From Corbicula japonica (taxonomy: Eukaryota > Mollusca > Bivalvia > Venerida > Cyrenidae), in NCBI GenBank assembly GCA_038501625.1, contig JAZAYU010000933.1, forward strand, positions 56,183-120,182: a DNA stretch of 64,000 bases, in the 5' to 3' direction. Below the pieces are notes generated by a model. It was given only the letters and a program-made list of their open reading frames with translations. It was not told the DNA's origin and made no database searches. Shown here in pieces: positions 44,914 through 56,375 of the stretch. Made by a program: the position numbers and the translations under genes. Within the stretch, counting starts at the first letter, position 1; each line of letters starts with the position of its first letter.

Positions 44914-47499
44914 TTAGAATCAATATTTTTATCCATTCCATCTCTTAATGAGTCAGAAACTGTGATCTTAGGTGATTTTAATACTAATTGTTCTTCAACA
45001 GGTAACTGTTCACTTGTAAATAGTTTAAACTCTCTTTGTGATATGTTTAGTTTTAAACAAATTATCAAAGATTTCACCAGAATAGCTTCCACATCGACAA
45101 CTATAGATTTAATTCTTGTGACAGATCCAGATAAGATTTCTCAGAGTGGTGTTATTGATTGTTGTATTAGTGACCACTTGATGACATTTTGTACTAGAAA
45201 AGTTACTCATGCATATATTGGGAAACATAATACTGTAAATGTTAGATCTCTTAAACATTATTCTAAAGAAAGTTTTCAACAATCTTTGTTAGGATGTGAT
45301 TGGACGTCAGTGTTATATTGTGACAATGTAAATGATGCTTGGAACAATTTTAAATCAGTTTTTATATCAACAATGGATTCAATTGCTCCAGTCAAGTCTG
45401 TCCGCATAAAGCAGAGAACTGAAGAATGGGTTGACTCCGAGGTTTTACAAAGCATTAAAGATAGGGACAAGGCTTTTTATAATTACAAAAGAAACAAAAC
45501 TGAAGAAAATCTTAACTATTTTAGAACCATGAGGAATAAAGCAAACCAGATTATCATGAGTGCCAAAAAGAATTATTTTAAATCATCAGTAGAAAACAAC
45601 ATGTCTGATTCTAAATCTTTATGGAAAACACTGAAAAGTTTAGGCTTACCAAATAAAGATAGTCAAGGTTCAAGTAATATTGGTTTGAATATTGATGGGG
45701 AAGTCTGTTTTGACAAACTAAAGGTTGCAGAGAAATTTAATTCTTTTTATACTTCTGTAGCTGAAAAACTTGTCAATAAATTGCCAAAAATTAGTAATAA
45801 GTTTGGAGAAAATTTTGTTTTTAACTTTTATTCGTCGAAGAGTGTTAAGAGAGATACTTTTTCTTTTTCTATTGTGTCCGAAAGCAAAGTTCTTAAGTAC
45901 TTAAACAATTTATGTCCTAATAAAGCTACAGGACTAGATGGTATCCCTTCACGTTTCATAAAAGATTCAGCCCAAATTATTGCGGGTCCTCTTGCGCATA
46001 TTATTTACTTGTCAATTATCCAGGGTGTGGTTCCCGATGACCTAAAGTCTGCCCGGGTAGTCCCAATTTACAAGAAAAGTGACAAAACGGATGTTGGAAA
46101 TTACCGTCCTGTTTCAATTTTAAGTATTTTATCTAAGGTCATTGAACGTGTTATTTACGACCAACTGGAAGATTATTTAGCTTCTAATAGCCTACTTTAT
46201 AAACATCAGTCTGGCTTCAGGCATGGGTATTCAACTGACACCTGCCTTGTGCATCTTACTGACTATATCAGGTTCCAAATGGACAAAGGTCACCTAGTTG
46301 GTATGATCCTGTTAGACCTTCAAAAAGCGTTCGATACGGTCAATCATTCTATTCTTTTAATGAAACTTAAAGCCATGGGTCTAACTCAGTCATCCCTGAT
46401 GTGGTTTTCTTCATATTTATCTGACAGACATCAGCTGGTTGAGTTGTCAGGTACAAGGTCTTCTACCAAGAATATTACTTGCGGGGTTCCCCAGGGATCT
46501 ATTTTAGGCCCACTATTATTTCTCATCTATGTAAATGACATGTCTGCAGTTGTTAAAAATAAGTTGTTACTATATGCTGATGATTCTGCTATACTTGTGT
46601 CTGCCAGGAATAAATCAGATATTGAGAATAAGTTAAGTAATGATTTAAATAATGTAAGTCATTGGTTGGTTAATAATAAGCTTTCATTACATCTTGGCAA
46701 AACAGAATCAATCTTATTTGGTTCAAAACCGAGAATAAGATCTCAACCATCACTTGACATTACTTGCAATGGCTCTTCAATAGAATCCAAAACTTCAGTT
46801 AAGTATCTTGGCGTAATCATTGACCAGTGTCTGTCTTTTGAATCGATGGCTAGGGCTATAATTAAGAAGTCAAATGCCCGACTGAAATTCCTATACCGAA
46901 AACAAAGTTTTCTTAACCAGTACACCAGGAAACTCTTGGTTATGTCCCTTATTCAGTGTCATTTTGACTATGCCTCTTCAGCTTGGTTCAACAGTCTTAC
47001 ACAGGACTTAAAACATAAACTGCAGGTTACACAGAATAGGCTCATTAGATTTGTTTTGAACTTGCATCCCAGGTCACATATTGGCAAGGAGGAGTTTATT
47101 AGGCTCAACTGGTTACCAGTGGCATCCAGAGTCAATCAAATTATACTTTGTCATGTTTTTAAAATTAATTCAAAGCTTGCCCCATCCTACCTAAATGACC
47201 ATTTTACACCTGTTATGAATATTCATGAAAAAAATACAAGGTTCAGGGTAAAAATTGACTCCACTAATAATGATAATTCAAATACAGTCTTGGAGAATAG
47301 CAAGAGGTTTTGTATACCCAAGGTCAAAGGGTTTGGCATGAAATCGTTTGCCTACAATGGTTGTACCCTCTGGAATGCTTTACCACAAATTGCCAGAGAT
47401 GCCAAAACTGTGGCCTCTTTTAAAATATTATCAATGAACATATTTTTAATTCTTTGTAAATGTGTTTTAGTCAATCTATTTTATACTAGTACTGTATAA
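44914..47499 (+). CDS. LINE ORF2: endonuclease tail plus reverse transcriptase
   Basis: The LINE-derived frame starts at about 44914; upstream codons are antisense Gypsy. The end of an APE-type endonuclease is present (VILGDFNTNCSS, 44962-44997). A complete RT follows: GLDGIPSRFIKD, VVPIYKKSDKTDVGNYRPVS, GMILLDLQKAFDTVNHSILL (first catalytic Asp), GVPQGSILGPLLFLIYVND, then YADD (46573-46584) and KYLGVIID. A C-terminal region follows (QNRLIRFVLNL..., LNWLPVASRVNQI). The frame is uninterrupted for over 850 codons, so the copy is recent. The protein would nick and copy LINE RNA at a target site. Lacking the 5' end and most of the endonuclease, this copy should be inactive. The closest clade is inferred from motif wording only. 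Confidence 0.92.
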   Translation, partial: LESIFLSIPSLNESETVILGDFNTNCSSTGNCSLVNSLNSLCDMFSFKQIIKDFTRIASTSTTIDLILVTDPDKISQSGVIDCCISDHLMTFCTRKVTHAYIGKHNTVNVRSLKHYSKESFQQSLLGCDWTSVLYCDNVNDAWNNFKSVFISTMDSIAPVKSVRIKQRTEEWVDSEVLQSIKDRDKAFYNYKRNKTEENLNYFRTMRNKANQIIMSAKKNYFKSSVENNMSDSKSLWKTLKSLGLPNKDSQGSSNIGLNIDGEVCFDKLKVAEKFNSFYTSVAEKLVNKLPKISNKFGENFVFNFYSSKSVKRDTFSFSIVSESKVLKYLNNLCPNKATGLDGIPSRFIKDSAQIIAGPLAHIIYLSIIQGVVPDDLKSARVVPIYKKSDKTDVGNYRPVSILSILSKVIERVIYDQLEDYLASNSLLYKHQSGFRHGYSTDTCLVHLTDYIRFQMDKGHLVGMILLDLQKAFDTVNHSILLMKLKAMGLTQSSLMWFSSYLSDRHQLVELSGTRSSTKNITCGVPQGSILGPLLFLIYVNDMSAVVKNKLLLYADDSAILVSARNKSDIENKLSNDLNNVSHWLVNNKLSLHLGKTESILFGSKPRIRSQPSLDITCNGSSIESKTSVKYLGVIIDQCLSFESMARAIIKKSNARLKFLYRKQSFLNQYTRKLLVMSLIQCHFDYASSAWFNSLTQDLKHKLQVTQNRLIRFVLNLHPRSHIGKEEFIRLNWLPVASRVNQIILCHVFKINSKLAPSYLNDHFTPVMNIHEKNTRFRVKIDSTNNDNSNTVLENSKRFCIPKVKGFGMKSFAYNGCTLWNALPQIARDAKTVASFKILSMNIFLILCKCVLVNLFYTSTV

Positions 47500-47976
47500 C
47501 AGAATATTTATCTTACTGATATAATGGATAGATTGTTTCTGACGTGTCATAGACAAACCTGATGGTATTGTGATCATTGCAACAGTTAGCATGTATAATG
47601 TGATATGTGTCAAACCTATTCAGTCATTTTTCATTGTGTATTAATTTTATTGCTAGATTTTAATGTGTATGTAATTCATTCATCATATCGTATTTATTTT
47701 AACTACTAAGTCTTTCATAAGCAATGCCAAGAGATTTCATTTAGACTGTGATATTTTCCTATGTCATACAATATTATATAAAAAGGACCACAATGGAAAT
47801 AAGAGTTTATATTAACTCTTTTTTGTGTAATCCTTGATATGTAATGTTGGGTGACATGGCTTATTGTTTAGCATGATACATACATATTTGTTATATGTTT
47901 ATATGTATGATTATTGTTGCAATTCAATGCCATGTTTCTTTGTGCATTATATATTGAAATAAATCTATCTATCTAT
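47500..47976 (+). other. LINE 3' UTR and tail
   Basis: AT-rich noncoding stretch between the RT stop and the ATCT tail. RT recognition of the RNA 3' end would act here. Confidence 0.75.
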
Positions 47977-50900
47977 GTTTGGAGTTAGCTTAGTCGTCTC
48001 ACTTGGGGATGACCGATATGCTCCCGCGATGCAGCCTAGATATAGATCCCAGTCTTCTTGGTCAACAAGATAGACTTTTTTTATCATACTCAGCAGCGTC
48101 CGGTTGAATCTCTCGGTTTGACCGTTGCCCTTTGGATTCCTCGGACTCGTCCGACTCTTTCTGATTTGAAATAATTGGCACAACTCCTTAAATAGCCTAC
48201 TTTCAAAGGTCGTCCCCTGGTCGCTGTGTATAGACAACGGTGCACCCCAGCGTGCTACAAAGTCGTTTGCAATCTTAAGAGCACACTCCTCTGCTTGTTG
48301 GTTCTTCACGGGTATCACCTCCACGTACTTTGTAAAGTGGTCAGTGAGGACCAGTATATATTTATTTCCACGCGGTGTTTCGGGAAGAGGGCCCAGATAG
48401 TCCAGGGCCAAAGTGTCCCATGGCGCCATACTTGGGAGATGACCCATAGGACCCTTTGGGGTTTTCTTTGGCAATTCGTCAGACGCGCAAACATCGCATG
48501 CCTTTACATGCAGGCTTATCCTCTCTTTAACATTGAACCAATAGTACCCACGGAGCAGTTTTTGTTTTGTTTTCTTGATCCCGAGGTGTCCCGCCAACAG
48601 TCCATCATGTACCTGTCTAAGGATTTCATCTTTGCGACATTCTGGTACAATTACTTGCAGGTAAGTGTCTGTATTGTTCATCTTCCGAAATTTTCTGCAG
48701 AGAACTCCATCATGCGTTTCAAGGTCATCCCACAACAGCCAATAGTGCCTTGCTGCTGGGCTCTCGCTTTTCATGGCATCGCTGGATGGCTTATCAGCTT
48801 TCTCTTTAGCATTTATTATCAAGGTCAAGTCTGGGTCATTTCTTTGGTCAGCAGCCATGCTTTGAGCGACAACTTTGTCATACCATGGCCTTTTCAGTCT
48901 TGAATCATCAGGGCTCGAGGTGCTCGCTGCATTAACATCAACCTTTCTGGTCACATCTTGTACGGCAGCGGTCTCTACTAAAGTAGTTTTGACATCTGCG
49001 GCTTCAGCATCAGTACTATTCATAGCCAGCTGCATTTCTTCAGCTCTCCTTTTACACTTTTTGCAGGGCCCGCATTTCAGCGGCTCTGATGTATCTACGT
49101 CATGGCAGTTGCAATCCCTTGGTTGTGGACAGCGCGACAACGCATCACAGTGTGGCTGCTTCCTCCCTGGCCTATATTCGATACCGAAGTCGTAAGGTGC
49201 TAGGATCTCTAGCCAACGTGCAATCTTCCCATTCGGTTCCTTAAGTGAAAACAGCAAGACAAGCGCTTGGTGATCAGTCCTAACCACGAACCTCCTGCCC
49301 AATAGGTACTGGCGGAAGTATTGTATGAAGAACACAACCGCCAGCAGTTCTTTCTCTGTAATACAATAGTTGCGCTCTGCTTTACTAAGGCCCCTGCTGG
49401 CATAGGATATCACCCTCTCTCTCTGTCTTCCTGTATTTGAGCCAATACCGCCCCAATACCCACACCCGATGCGTCAGTGTCCAGTATAAAACTGCCACCA
49501 TCATTTAGAGGAAACCCCATGACATCTGGGCTTGTCAATGCTGATTTTAACTGATTAAAAGCGTCTTCACATGAACTGTTCCAAGTAAATTCTACGCCCT
49601 TCTTTGTGAGGTCAATCAATGGTCTTGCAGTTTTTGCGAAATCCTTTACAAATCGGCGGTAGTATGAACCGGTCGCAACAAATTGCTTTACTTGCTTCGC
49701 ATTCTCTGGTCTAGGCCAACCTATCAACTTCGAGATGTTCGATGGATCTGGGCGCACTCCCTCTTTAGAGACTACATGCCCAAGGAACACAACCTCGGTT
49801 TGGAACATATTACATTTGTCAGGGCGAAGCTTAAGACCCGCTTGTTTAAGTCTGCTCAGCACCTGATCTACCCGCTCAATATGTTGTTCGAATGTCGTCC
49901 CATAGACAATGATGTCATCAATATATACGAGGCAGGTCTCCCATTGAAGCCCCTGGAGAGCGAGCTCCATTGTGCGCTGGAACGTACTACTGCTGTTATT
50001 CAGGCCAAACGGCATTTTAGTCATCTCAAAATGTCCGTATTTACATACAAATGCACTCTTGGGGATATCTTCCTTTTTGAGCGGTATCTGGAAGTATCCG
50101 CTTGTCAGGTCAAAGCTACTGAAGAGACTGGCACCAGATACGGCATCTAAGCAGTCATGCACTCTAGGCAAGGGGAACCCATCGGGCTTGACAAGAGCAT
50201 TCACCTTACGATAGTCGACACACGGTCGGATTGCCCCCGATTTTTTTTTTCACCAGTACAATTGGGCTTGCCCAGGGCGACGTTCTCTTCTGTATAACTT
50301 CCTTGCGCAGCAGATCTTCAATGGCGGCCTTCTCTTCTTGAGCATACGCTAAAGGCACGCGTCTCGGGCGCTGCTTGATTGGGGCAGCGTCTCCAGTGTT
50401 AATAGCGTGTTCCGCAAGGTGCGTTACCCCAAGGTCCCATTCGTCCTTTGAGAAGGTGTCAGAATATTTTCCTAGCAATCCAGCTATCATTTCTGTTTCT
50501 TGTTCACTTCTGCCTTTTGACGCTTTCACGAACAGTTCTTGTAGATGCCTCGGGACCTGTGTATCTTTCGCCACTGGAAAACCCTCAGTCTCCCCACTCG
50601 GCTTAACGTTTGCAAATTCTACCCTCCGCACATGATTTAAGTTCTCTGTCTCATCTGCATGTTCCACCTCGGTAATAACGCTCACCACCATTTGAATCGC
50701 TTCAGCTCGTCCTATTTCAGCATCCTGTTTAAGCTCTACAACAGAGGGCAATGGATTCATAACCCGGATCTTCGAGGTCGCTGATCTATTTATATCCACA
50801 AGAGTTGATCCCATCACCAACTGATATCGATCTTTAAACCCGTCTGTGGGCTCCACGAGAAAGTCAGCTCGACTGTTTTCATCATCACCCTCCATCCGTT

Positions 50901-51402
50901 CAACGAAGACATCTACCAATGCCTCAGATTTTCCCGGAATGCTTATATTATCAGCTACCGTAACTTTTCTGGCTCTTGGTGATTTAACCCGCTGTCGGCA
51001 CTCTATCTCCGTGCCATTTAGCACTATAATATTCTTGCTAAGTAACAGATCAGCAGGACCCTTCTCGTCACCCACCAACACATCATATCCCAGAAGGATA
51101 TCGTCTTCAATGTCCGCAACAATCATCTCTCTTCTAAGTTGGAGCTTCCCTAGTTGTATATTGAACATCGCCTTGCCCCTTTCCCTTATTGGGGTCCCTC
51201 CAGCCCCTTTTAGACAAGCGGAGCCAGTCAACCTCGGCTTCATATCCTCTTCCAGTCTGTCATACATCCTAGATGACAAAATGGTCCTCGAGGCTCCTGT
51301 GTCTGCCGTGAAAACAATAGGCTCCTTCTCAACAAATCCATCAATATACACACCATCGCCCAACTCTCTAGGCTCCCTAGCCTTTGCCGATCTAGCGGAC
51401 AT
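47977..51402 (-). pseudogene. pol: Gypsy pol: protease, RT, RNase H, integrase (N-terminal and core)
   Basis: Read on the minus strand. A retropepsin has the ADTGAS active site (about 51304-51287) and an ILLGYDVL block. The RT begins after HAINTGDAAPIKQRPRRVP and continues after a frameshift in an A10 run (50241-50250). It then has FSSFDLTSGYFQIPL, FGLNNSSSTFQRTM, and the YIDD catalytic box (about 49927). RNase H begins with DTDASGVGIGAVLAQ, is broken by a shift in a CT-rich run near 49430, and continues as SYASRGLSKAERNYC. The integrase has an HHCC finger (HDGLLAGHLG...CDVCASDE) and a D,D-35-E core (LDYLGPLP, HSDQGTTF, NGQTERFNR). It stops at the LINE junction. The enzymes would copy and insert the element. 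Confidence 0.93.
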
Positions 51403-51458
51403 TTCCGCCGTTGGCGGGTCCTTCTCTGTTACAGTGTTGTGGGGCTTCTCTGTCTGAC

Positions 51459-52941
51459 TTACTGGGACCTCCCTTTGCCCGCAAGGAATGGTCCTCTGGA
51501 GTTTAAAGGTTGGTCATTGTCCTTGGACTTGTCTCGCGCGTTCTCTTGATTTTCATGTGTATCCTTGTTGGGACAATCCCTGGCAAAATGTCCGAGATTG
51601 TGACAATTAAAACACTCAGCATCTCGCCTATCTTTTTTCCCATTTGTCTTTCTTTGTTTCTGCTGCGCATGTGCCTCTTCCAGCTTTTCGATTCTCTGTA
51701 GGATCTTCTCTAGCATTTTTGTTTGCTTGTCCTCAGCACTTTTACCGTAACTCGCTGTGCCGCTCACTTTCCACCTGCTTATGATTCGGTCCTTGGACCC
51801 GATTTATCGGATCACTAGAGCAGCACTGGTCTTCACCAGATTCAAACTCTCCCTCCAGCTGTGTTCTCCTGGTCGGCTTTCTTCGATCATAACGGCTGGT
51901 GTTGTTGTTGACCGCTTGAAACACCGCCTCGTCGATATTTTGCGGCTCCTTATGATATTCGACCTCAAACCTTAGCTCATCATCGTACAAGCCGTCAAGA
52001 AATCGTCGTACCAAATCCTCATCACGCGTCCTACGGTCCCTATAACCATGGGCTTTATCGTACAGTCTCTTCAATTCTGCCGCATAATCCTCCGCCGTCT
52101 CGCCTTGCCTCTGCGCTCTCCGGCTAAATTTTGCTGCAAATGAGCGGGCTGTCTCAATCTTCCTAAACCGACTATTCAGCTCAGCTACGAGGTCGTCATA
52201 ATTCCTGAGAACAGGGGGCGGCAACTGTGTAAATACAAACTCACTTGCTTCACCCTCTAATCTTGGCAGAAGCTGGTCCAGCTTGTCTTCATTTCCCCAG
52301 CGGTACCGTTCCGCTATAACCTCAAAACGGGCGATCCATGTGGGCCAATCCTCCTTACCATTAAATGCGGGAAGCTTTACACTTGTGGTGTGCCAAGACG
52401 GCGTGTGCGAATGCTCATCTTGGAAGTGTTGCCAGTCACGGCCCTCACTCGGCGCGGGGCCCCTATAGCGGTCCGCCTGTGATCGGTTATGACTTATGTT
52501 GTATGGATCTGGCCGAAAATTGTCTGGCCGAAAGCTATTATAGGCTGTCCTAGATGAGCGATCGTAGTTAAGTGCAGTGTGCCTTTCTTCCCTGGGGGGC
52601 CGGTAATATATGCCGTCTGAGGAGACCTCATTATTATTGTTAGCTGTTGCATTAGTGGGCCTAACAGTAGCTTGCTTTATTATTCCGAGCTCTTTTACTA
52701 CATCTCTTAAGGCGCTAGTCACTCCCGTCATAAGTTCTGACATCTGACTTACGGCATTGTCATTGATATTGTTATGCGTACCTGGGGCAATGCTCACTCC
52801 TTCCCCCACCGTGGATTCAACGTCAGACATTTCGTCAGCAGTCTCAAATCCACCCGCTATGCTAGGTTTGATAGCCCCTACTGGTGATTGCTTGTTAAAG
52901 GATATGACCCCTTCACTGTCCACGGCACTTGGGTCAATCAT
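51459..52941 (-). pseudogene. gag: Gypsy gag: capsid and CCHC nucleocapsid, one frame change
   Basis: The frame opens at ATG 52941 (MIDPSAVDSEG). A low-complexity N-terminal third precedes a capsid-like helical region (VKLPAFNGKEDWPTWIARFE, ...LPRLEGEASEFVF..., GETAEDYAAELKRLYDKAHG). This wording is typical of Gypsy Gag (retrotransposon gag domain). The frame ends near 51742. A +1-shifted frame (51767 to 51459) continues with a Lys-rich stretch and one zinc knuckle, CFNCHNLGHFARDC. The overlap could be an indel or a programmed shift; no classical slippery heptamer is evident. Gag would form the intracellular particle that packages the RNA. Confidence 0.9.
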
Positions 52942-53010
52942 CGTGCAACTCTTTTATTCGTGAGGACGCTGGTTCGATCGCAGGATCTGACTACAACAAT
53001 ATTAAATCAG

Positions 53011-53028
53011 ATCCCACCGCTGCCACCA
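53011..53028 (-). other. Primer binding site, tRNA-Leu
   Basis: The plus-strand bases ATCCCACCGCTGCCACCA are the 3' end of a metazoan tRNA-Leu (T-stem, acceptor stem and CCA), so the minus strand reads TGGTGGCAGCGGTGGGAT. It lies four bases inside the 5' LTR edge at 53033. The tRNA match is from memory of animal tRNA-Leu ends. Confidence 0.85.
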
Positions 53029-53032
53029 TAAA

Positions 53033-54092
53033 TGTAGCGCCGTCGTCACTTCCTGGGAGGGCGGGGTGCCTCCGGATGCTAAAGCTCTCTTGAAGAGGTA
53101 GTGCAGCTACACTGTTTGATCCACCAGGCCTATGTCGGCGGAACTGATCTTGAGAACTTGTATGTCATGTTTTGGTAGCGCTCAGCCTCGGTCACTGATC
53201 AGATGTCGGCTAACTTGCGTCTGCTGCTTGATTTAATTACTGCTAGTTTCTTGTATATGGTGTATGGGTTTCTTTAAGTTGGACTCCAACTGTTGGACTA
53301 CTCATTAAGTAATGGGAGTTTAGTAAACGGGTAGGGGTTTGTATTTGCGATGAGTATGATACCTAAATTCATATAATGAAAACTAAGACCTATCTAAATC
53401 TATGAGACTTTTAATTAGTATTAAAATACTCAAAACGGCATTTCATTACTTATACAACGACATAACGATTCAACATATCTTTGCAAATATAAACTTCTCT
53501 GTTATCACAAATAATGAGAACCCTTCAGATAAAACACCCTAAATATATCTACCCTTGTTGAATGGAAATTTGAACCGGAGCTTTCAGTAACACAACCCGG
53601 CAGTAGTACGCAAAATGTACAAATAAGAAAACTGACAACTTTATCTAAAATGGTAAATAAATTATTTCTGTGAATAAATTTCTCAGTAGTTAAATCCTGC
53701 TCATTCAACAAAATGTTATTGAAAGGAGAGTGCGCACCTTTAAAACTTATTATTATGCGAAACGGCCGAAATGGCGCACTCTTATAATTTTGAAGCGTTG
53801 GAGTCCTCGAATGAAAAGTTCCAAGGCTTTTATACTACAACACTAGGCACAGCGTGCCATGCGCCAGTCACAAGGCGCGGTGCGCCCGACACAACAAAAA
53901 TAGCGCCTGGCACAGGACACAGTGCGCCGTGTGAAGGCACAGCCTATCCTGTGTCGCAGGTGCTTGCGATGAACTTTGACCGTCATGGTCCATTTGAACG
54001 CAGTACTTTAACAATAAATAATTATAGAAATAAGGAAATTATTATTAATTACCTCATAAGACCGTTTCCTACTGTTCATCTTGTGTTATTTT
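53033..54092 (-). repeat. 5' LTR of the Gypsy element
   Basis: Direct copy of 41181-42245, with the same edge TGTAGCGCCG. The right end is ragged: the shared sequence stops at CATCTTGTGTT (54087), where the 3' LTR goes on TTACA. A few terminal bases are therefore changed or lost here. Confidence 0.88.
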
Positions 54093-54146
54093 TTATGTAT
54101 TTAACAGCGAAAAGTAATAAAACAACAAGCGTCTAAATATTCGATA

Positions 54147-54190
54147 GTTGCCTGGCAACGGGCACAGTAAAAAAAACAAAATGGCGGACT
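54147..54190. promoter_or_regulatory. Promoter candidate: RFX X-box and YY1-like site
   Basis: GTTGCCTGGCAAC (54147-54159) is a perfect palindromic X-box for RFX factors. AAAATGGCGGACTG follows at 54179, a YY1-type site often found at transcription starts. X-boxes mark ciliary and RFX-controlled genes in animals. No adjoining exon is identified, since the ATG in ATGGCGG runs to a stop after four codons. Confidence 0.45.
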
Positions 54191-56159
54191 GTTAATAGAC
54201 AGTGTGCTCAAGTTGTAAATAATCGACAAATAAATGGACTTTTAAGTTGAAATACAACGTGTTACTTCGCTAAAGTGTGCATCAGCATGGACTTAAATAA
54301 ACTGGCACACTGATTAACTTTAACAACGGGAGTAGACCGGTAATTATGCAAGTTTCACTGCAATGTTTACAAACAATAAGATTCAGTCATGGAAGACCAC
54401 GGCATGTTGGAAACACAGGGATACAAATCTGGCCTAACACATGTTGAAAAACATGTTGACCTGTGTAATTAACGAAGGTCAACATTTGTAAATATTTGAT
54501 AAAGCTGGAAAATGTGGCTAGAACAGAAAGTGAACTACACTGAATAATAAAGTATGGAAACGGGTAAATACCACTTACACAAATAAATGCTGGGCATTAC
54601 AATATCATATGTGTATAAATATGTCACGAACAAATTTCATATCTTGAAATAAGCATGATGACCTATAAAAATTACCTTTAGAATTGAAGGATATGAGAAA
54701 CAAACCATATGTACACCTAATCGATGCGTAGAGTTTTATATGTCATATGATGTTAGACTTAAGTACATTAATATAGACAGGTTAAACATTAGAAACATCT
54801 AAATGCAATAATGTTTGCTACTTTTATAAATAAGTCAAAGATGTTAATATTTAGGTTGAAATTATTGTATGTCCGTTATCGAGGAATGTTCCGTGGATTC
54901 TCTAAATTATTCGTTTATAATGCATGAAGCATATTAAATTCTTGGGTAGGTAAACGAAACATATTCAGAAGACAAACATCATGTAATAAAGTTCAGTCAA
55001 CCAATTTTATATTATATGGGCAATATTGATTCCGTATATTACGGTGACACAAATGTAAATCCGATGACTTACTCACAGACAGCTTGTTAAAACATTCAAT
55101 ATAACAATCAGAAAAAAATACCTCGTGTCAAAGACTAGAACATGCAAGTATACATAGTATTTTAAACCATGGAAAGTCTTTACAGCCTTTTTGACATATT
55201 TACAGAAGATATATGTGTGTGTATGTGGTATTGCATTCATTTCTAATGTAATTACATCTGCAGATCATTTTGCGAACGTTATAAATCATGCTTGTGTTGA
55301 CATTTTCTTAAAATAGTAATCGGGGAAAACCGCTATAGCCTATGTACGGTGTCTCCGACCGTCATCAGATCTAACAGTTTAATAGATCTGACTTTAGTGC
55401 TAAACATGCTGTAAAGCAACACTCCTTGTCATCATTTTCACAGAACAGTTATGCGGAATCGAGATTTTGTGAAACGAAATGATGATATCCACCAAGGCAG
55501 AAGCTAGTCTGTTACTCAGTTTATTCATTTACCCGATGAAAAAATCTTCTTGGAAAGAAGTTAAGCACTGTAATCTTAGGATAATTGTATCAAAATTAAC
55601 AAAACAGTTTTAGTTTTCCTGATTTCGAAGTGACTGACTGTGCTACTATGCCATAAAAAATTATGGGATACTTAATGCGATGTACTCGAATACAGTTTCA
55701 TAAGCAGCGGCAAATTGTCACAAAGAAACAAAGGTTGAGTAACCGGAAGCGTGAAAATAAAGATTAGATTAGATTAGATTAGAGCCTACACAAGAGGGAG
55801 CAGGACATTATCTTAGATTACATTAAATCATCCAAAGTTCTTTTTGGTCTCTTTTGTTTTCATTTTCTAAGGAAAAATCGACGTTATACTTTTTGTAATT
55901 AGTTGTCAAAAGCAGACTTTTTAAAATTATAATAAATGCCAGTCGCAGGTGAGTTTTCCTGTATTTTGATAAAACACTGCAAGCAGTTAAAGGACAAACA
56001 ACCGGATAATAGACCTGAATTAGTTGTTTTGTTTTAACAGGAATCCTCTTTGGAAAGAAACATACAAACCTTACTTTCACGCCATTTGCAACAATTAAAA
56101 GGCAAAATAAGTGCCTTAAAAGGTGAAGTACGCATATTAGGATTGCCACATTCGGAAAT
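54191..56159. other. AT-rich intergenic DNA
   Basis: No gene seen. A short AGATT microsatellite lies at 55761-55782. Confidence 0.4.
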
Positions 56160-56375
56160 AACACACTACACACAGCCAAGAAGAAGAGAGGAAGAGAGAG
56201 TATGATTGAAAATAAGACCAATTAAAAAGAAAACACAAACAATTTACGAAAATGAGAACGGATGAGAACGGTCAGTGTAACACAATTTGCCACTCGGGGT
56301 TTAAACCAGACTCTAGGGTGCATCAACCGAACACTTGCTGCAACAGGTTCTCAGATTAACAATCAAGCACTAGTT
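56160..56375 (-). repeat. SL-family repeat, inverted copy
   Basis: Reverse complement carries AACCTGTTGCAGCAAGTGT, CACCCTAGAGTCTGGTTTAAA and the CT-rich middle of the family. It directly follows (in minus sense) a Penelope 3' region, the same order as at 40130-40680. Confidence 0.7.

Larger units (their letters stand above)
44913..47976 (+). mobile_element. 5'-truncated LINE (CR1/L2/Jockey group) inserted in Gypsy integrase
   Basis: The Gypsy sequence is interrupted between CAT (44910-44912) and GTTTGG (47977 on). The inserted DNA begins inside the endonuclease coding region and ends with a short ATCT repeat tail (AAATAAATCTATCTATCTAT). Target-site duplication is at most two bases (AT). The element lies opposite to its host and is younger than it. 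A typical full-length relative would be 4-6 kb with a complete endonuclease, so only the 3' part was inserted. Confidence 0.92.
41181..54092 (-). mobile_element. Gypsy/Ty3 LTR retrotransposon on the minus strand, split by a LINE
   Basis: Near-identical direct repeats of about 1.06 kb lie at 41181 and 53033. Minus-strand genes lie between them in the order gag, protease, RT, RNase H, integrase (the Ty3/Gypsy order), then an extra ORF. The 5' LTR is the right one. A perfect tRNA-Leu primer site sits beside it, and a long G tract (minus sense) abuts the 3' LTR. Reading frames are broken at a few points, several in homopolymer or dinucleotide runs. The right end is not clean and I find no target duplication. 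A 3-kb LINE sits inside the integrase. Confidence 0.93.

Noticed and set aside
48226..51701. Plus-strand open frames of up to 225 codons opposite Gypsy gag-pol
   Set aside because: Antisense shadows of the real minus-strand coding regions.
54088..54100. Target duplication for the Gypsy element
   Set aside because: Bases after the right LTR do not repeat those before 41181 (GTATAT), and the right LTR end is altered.
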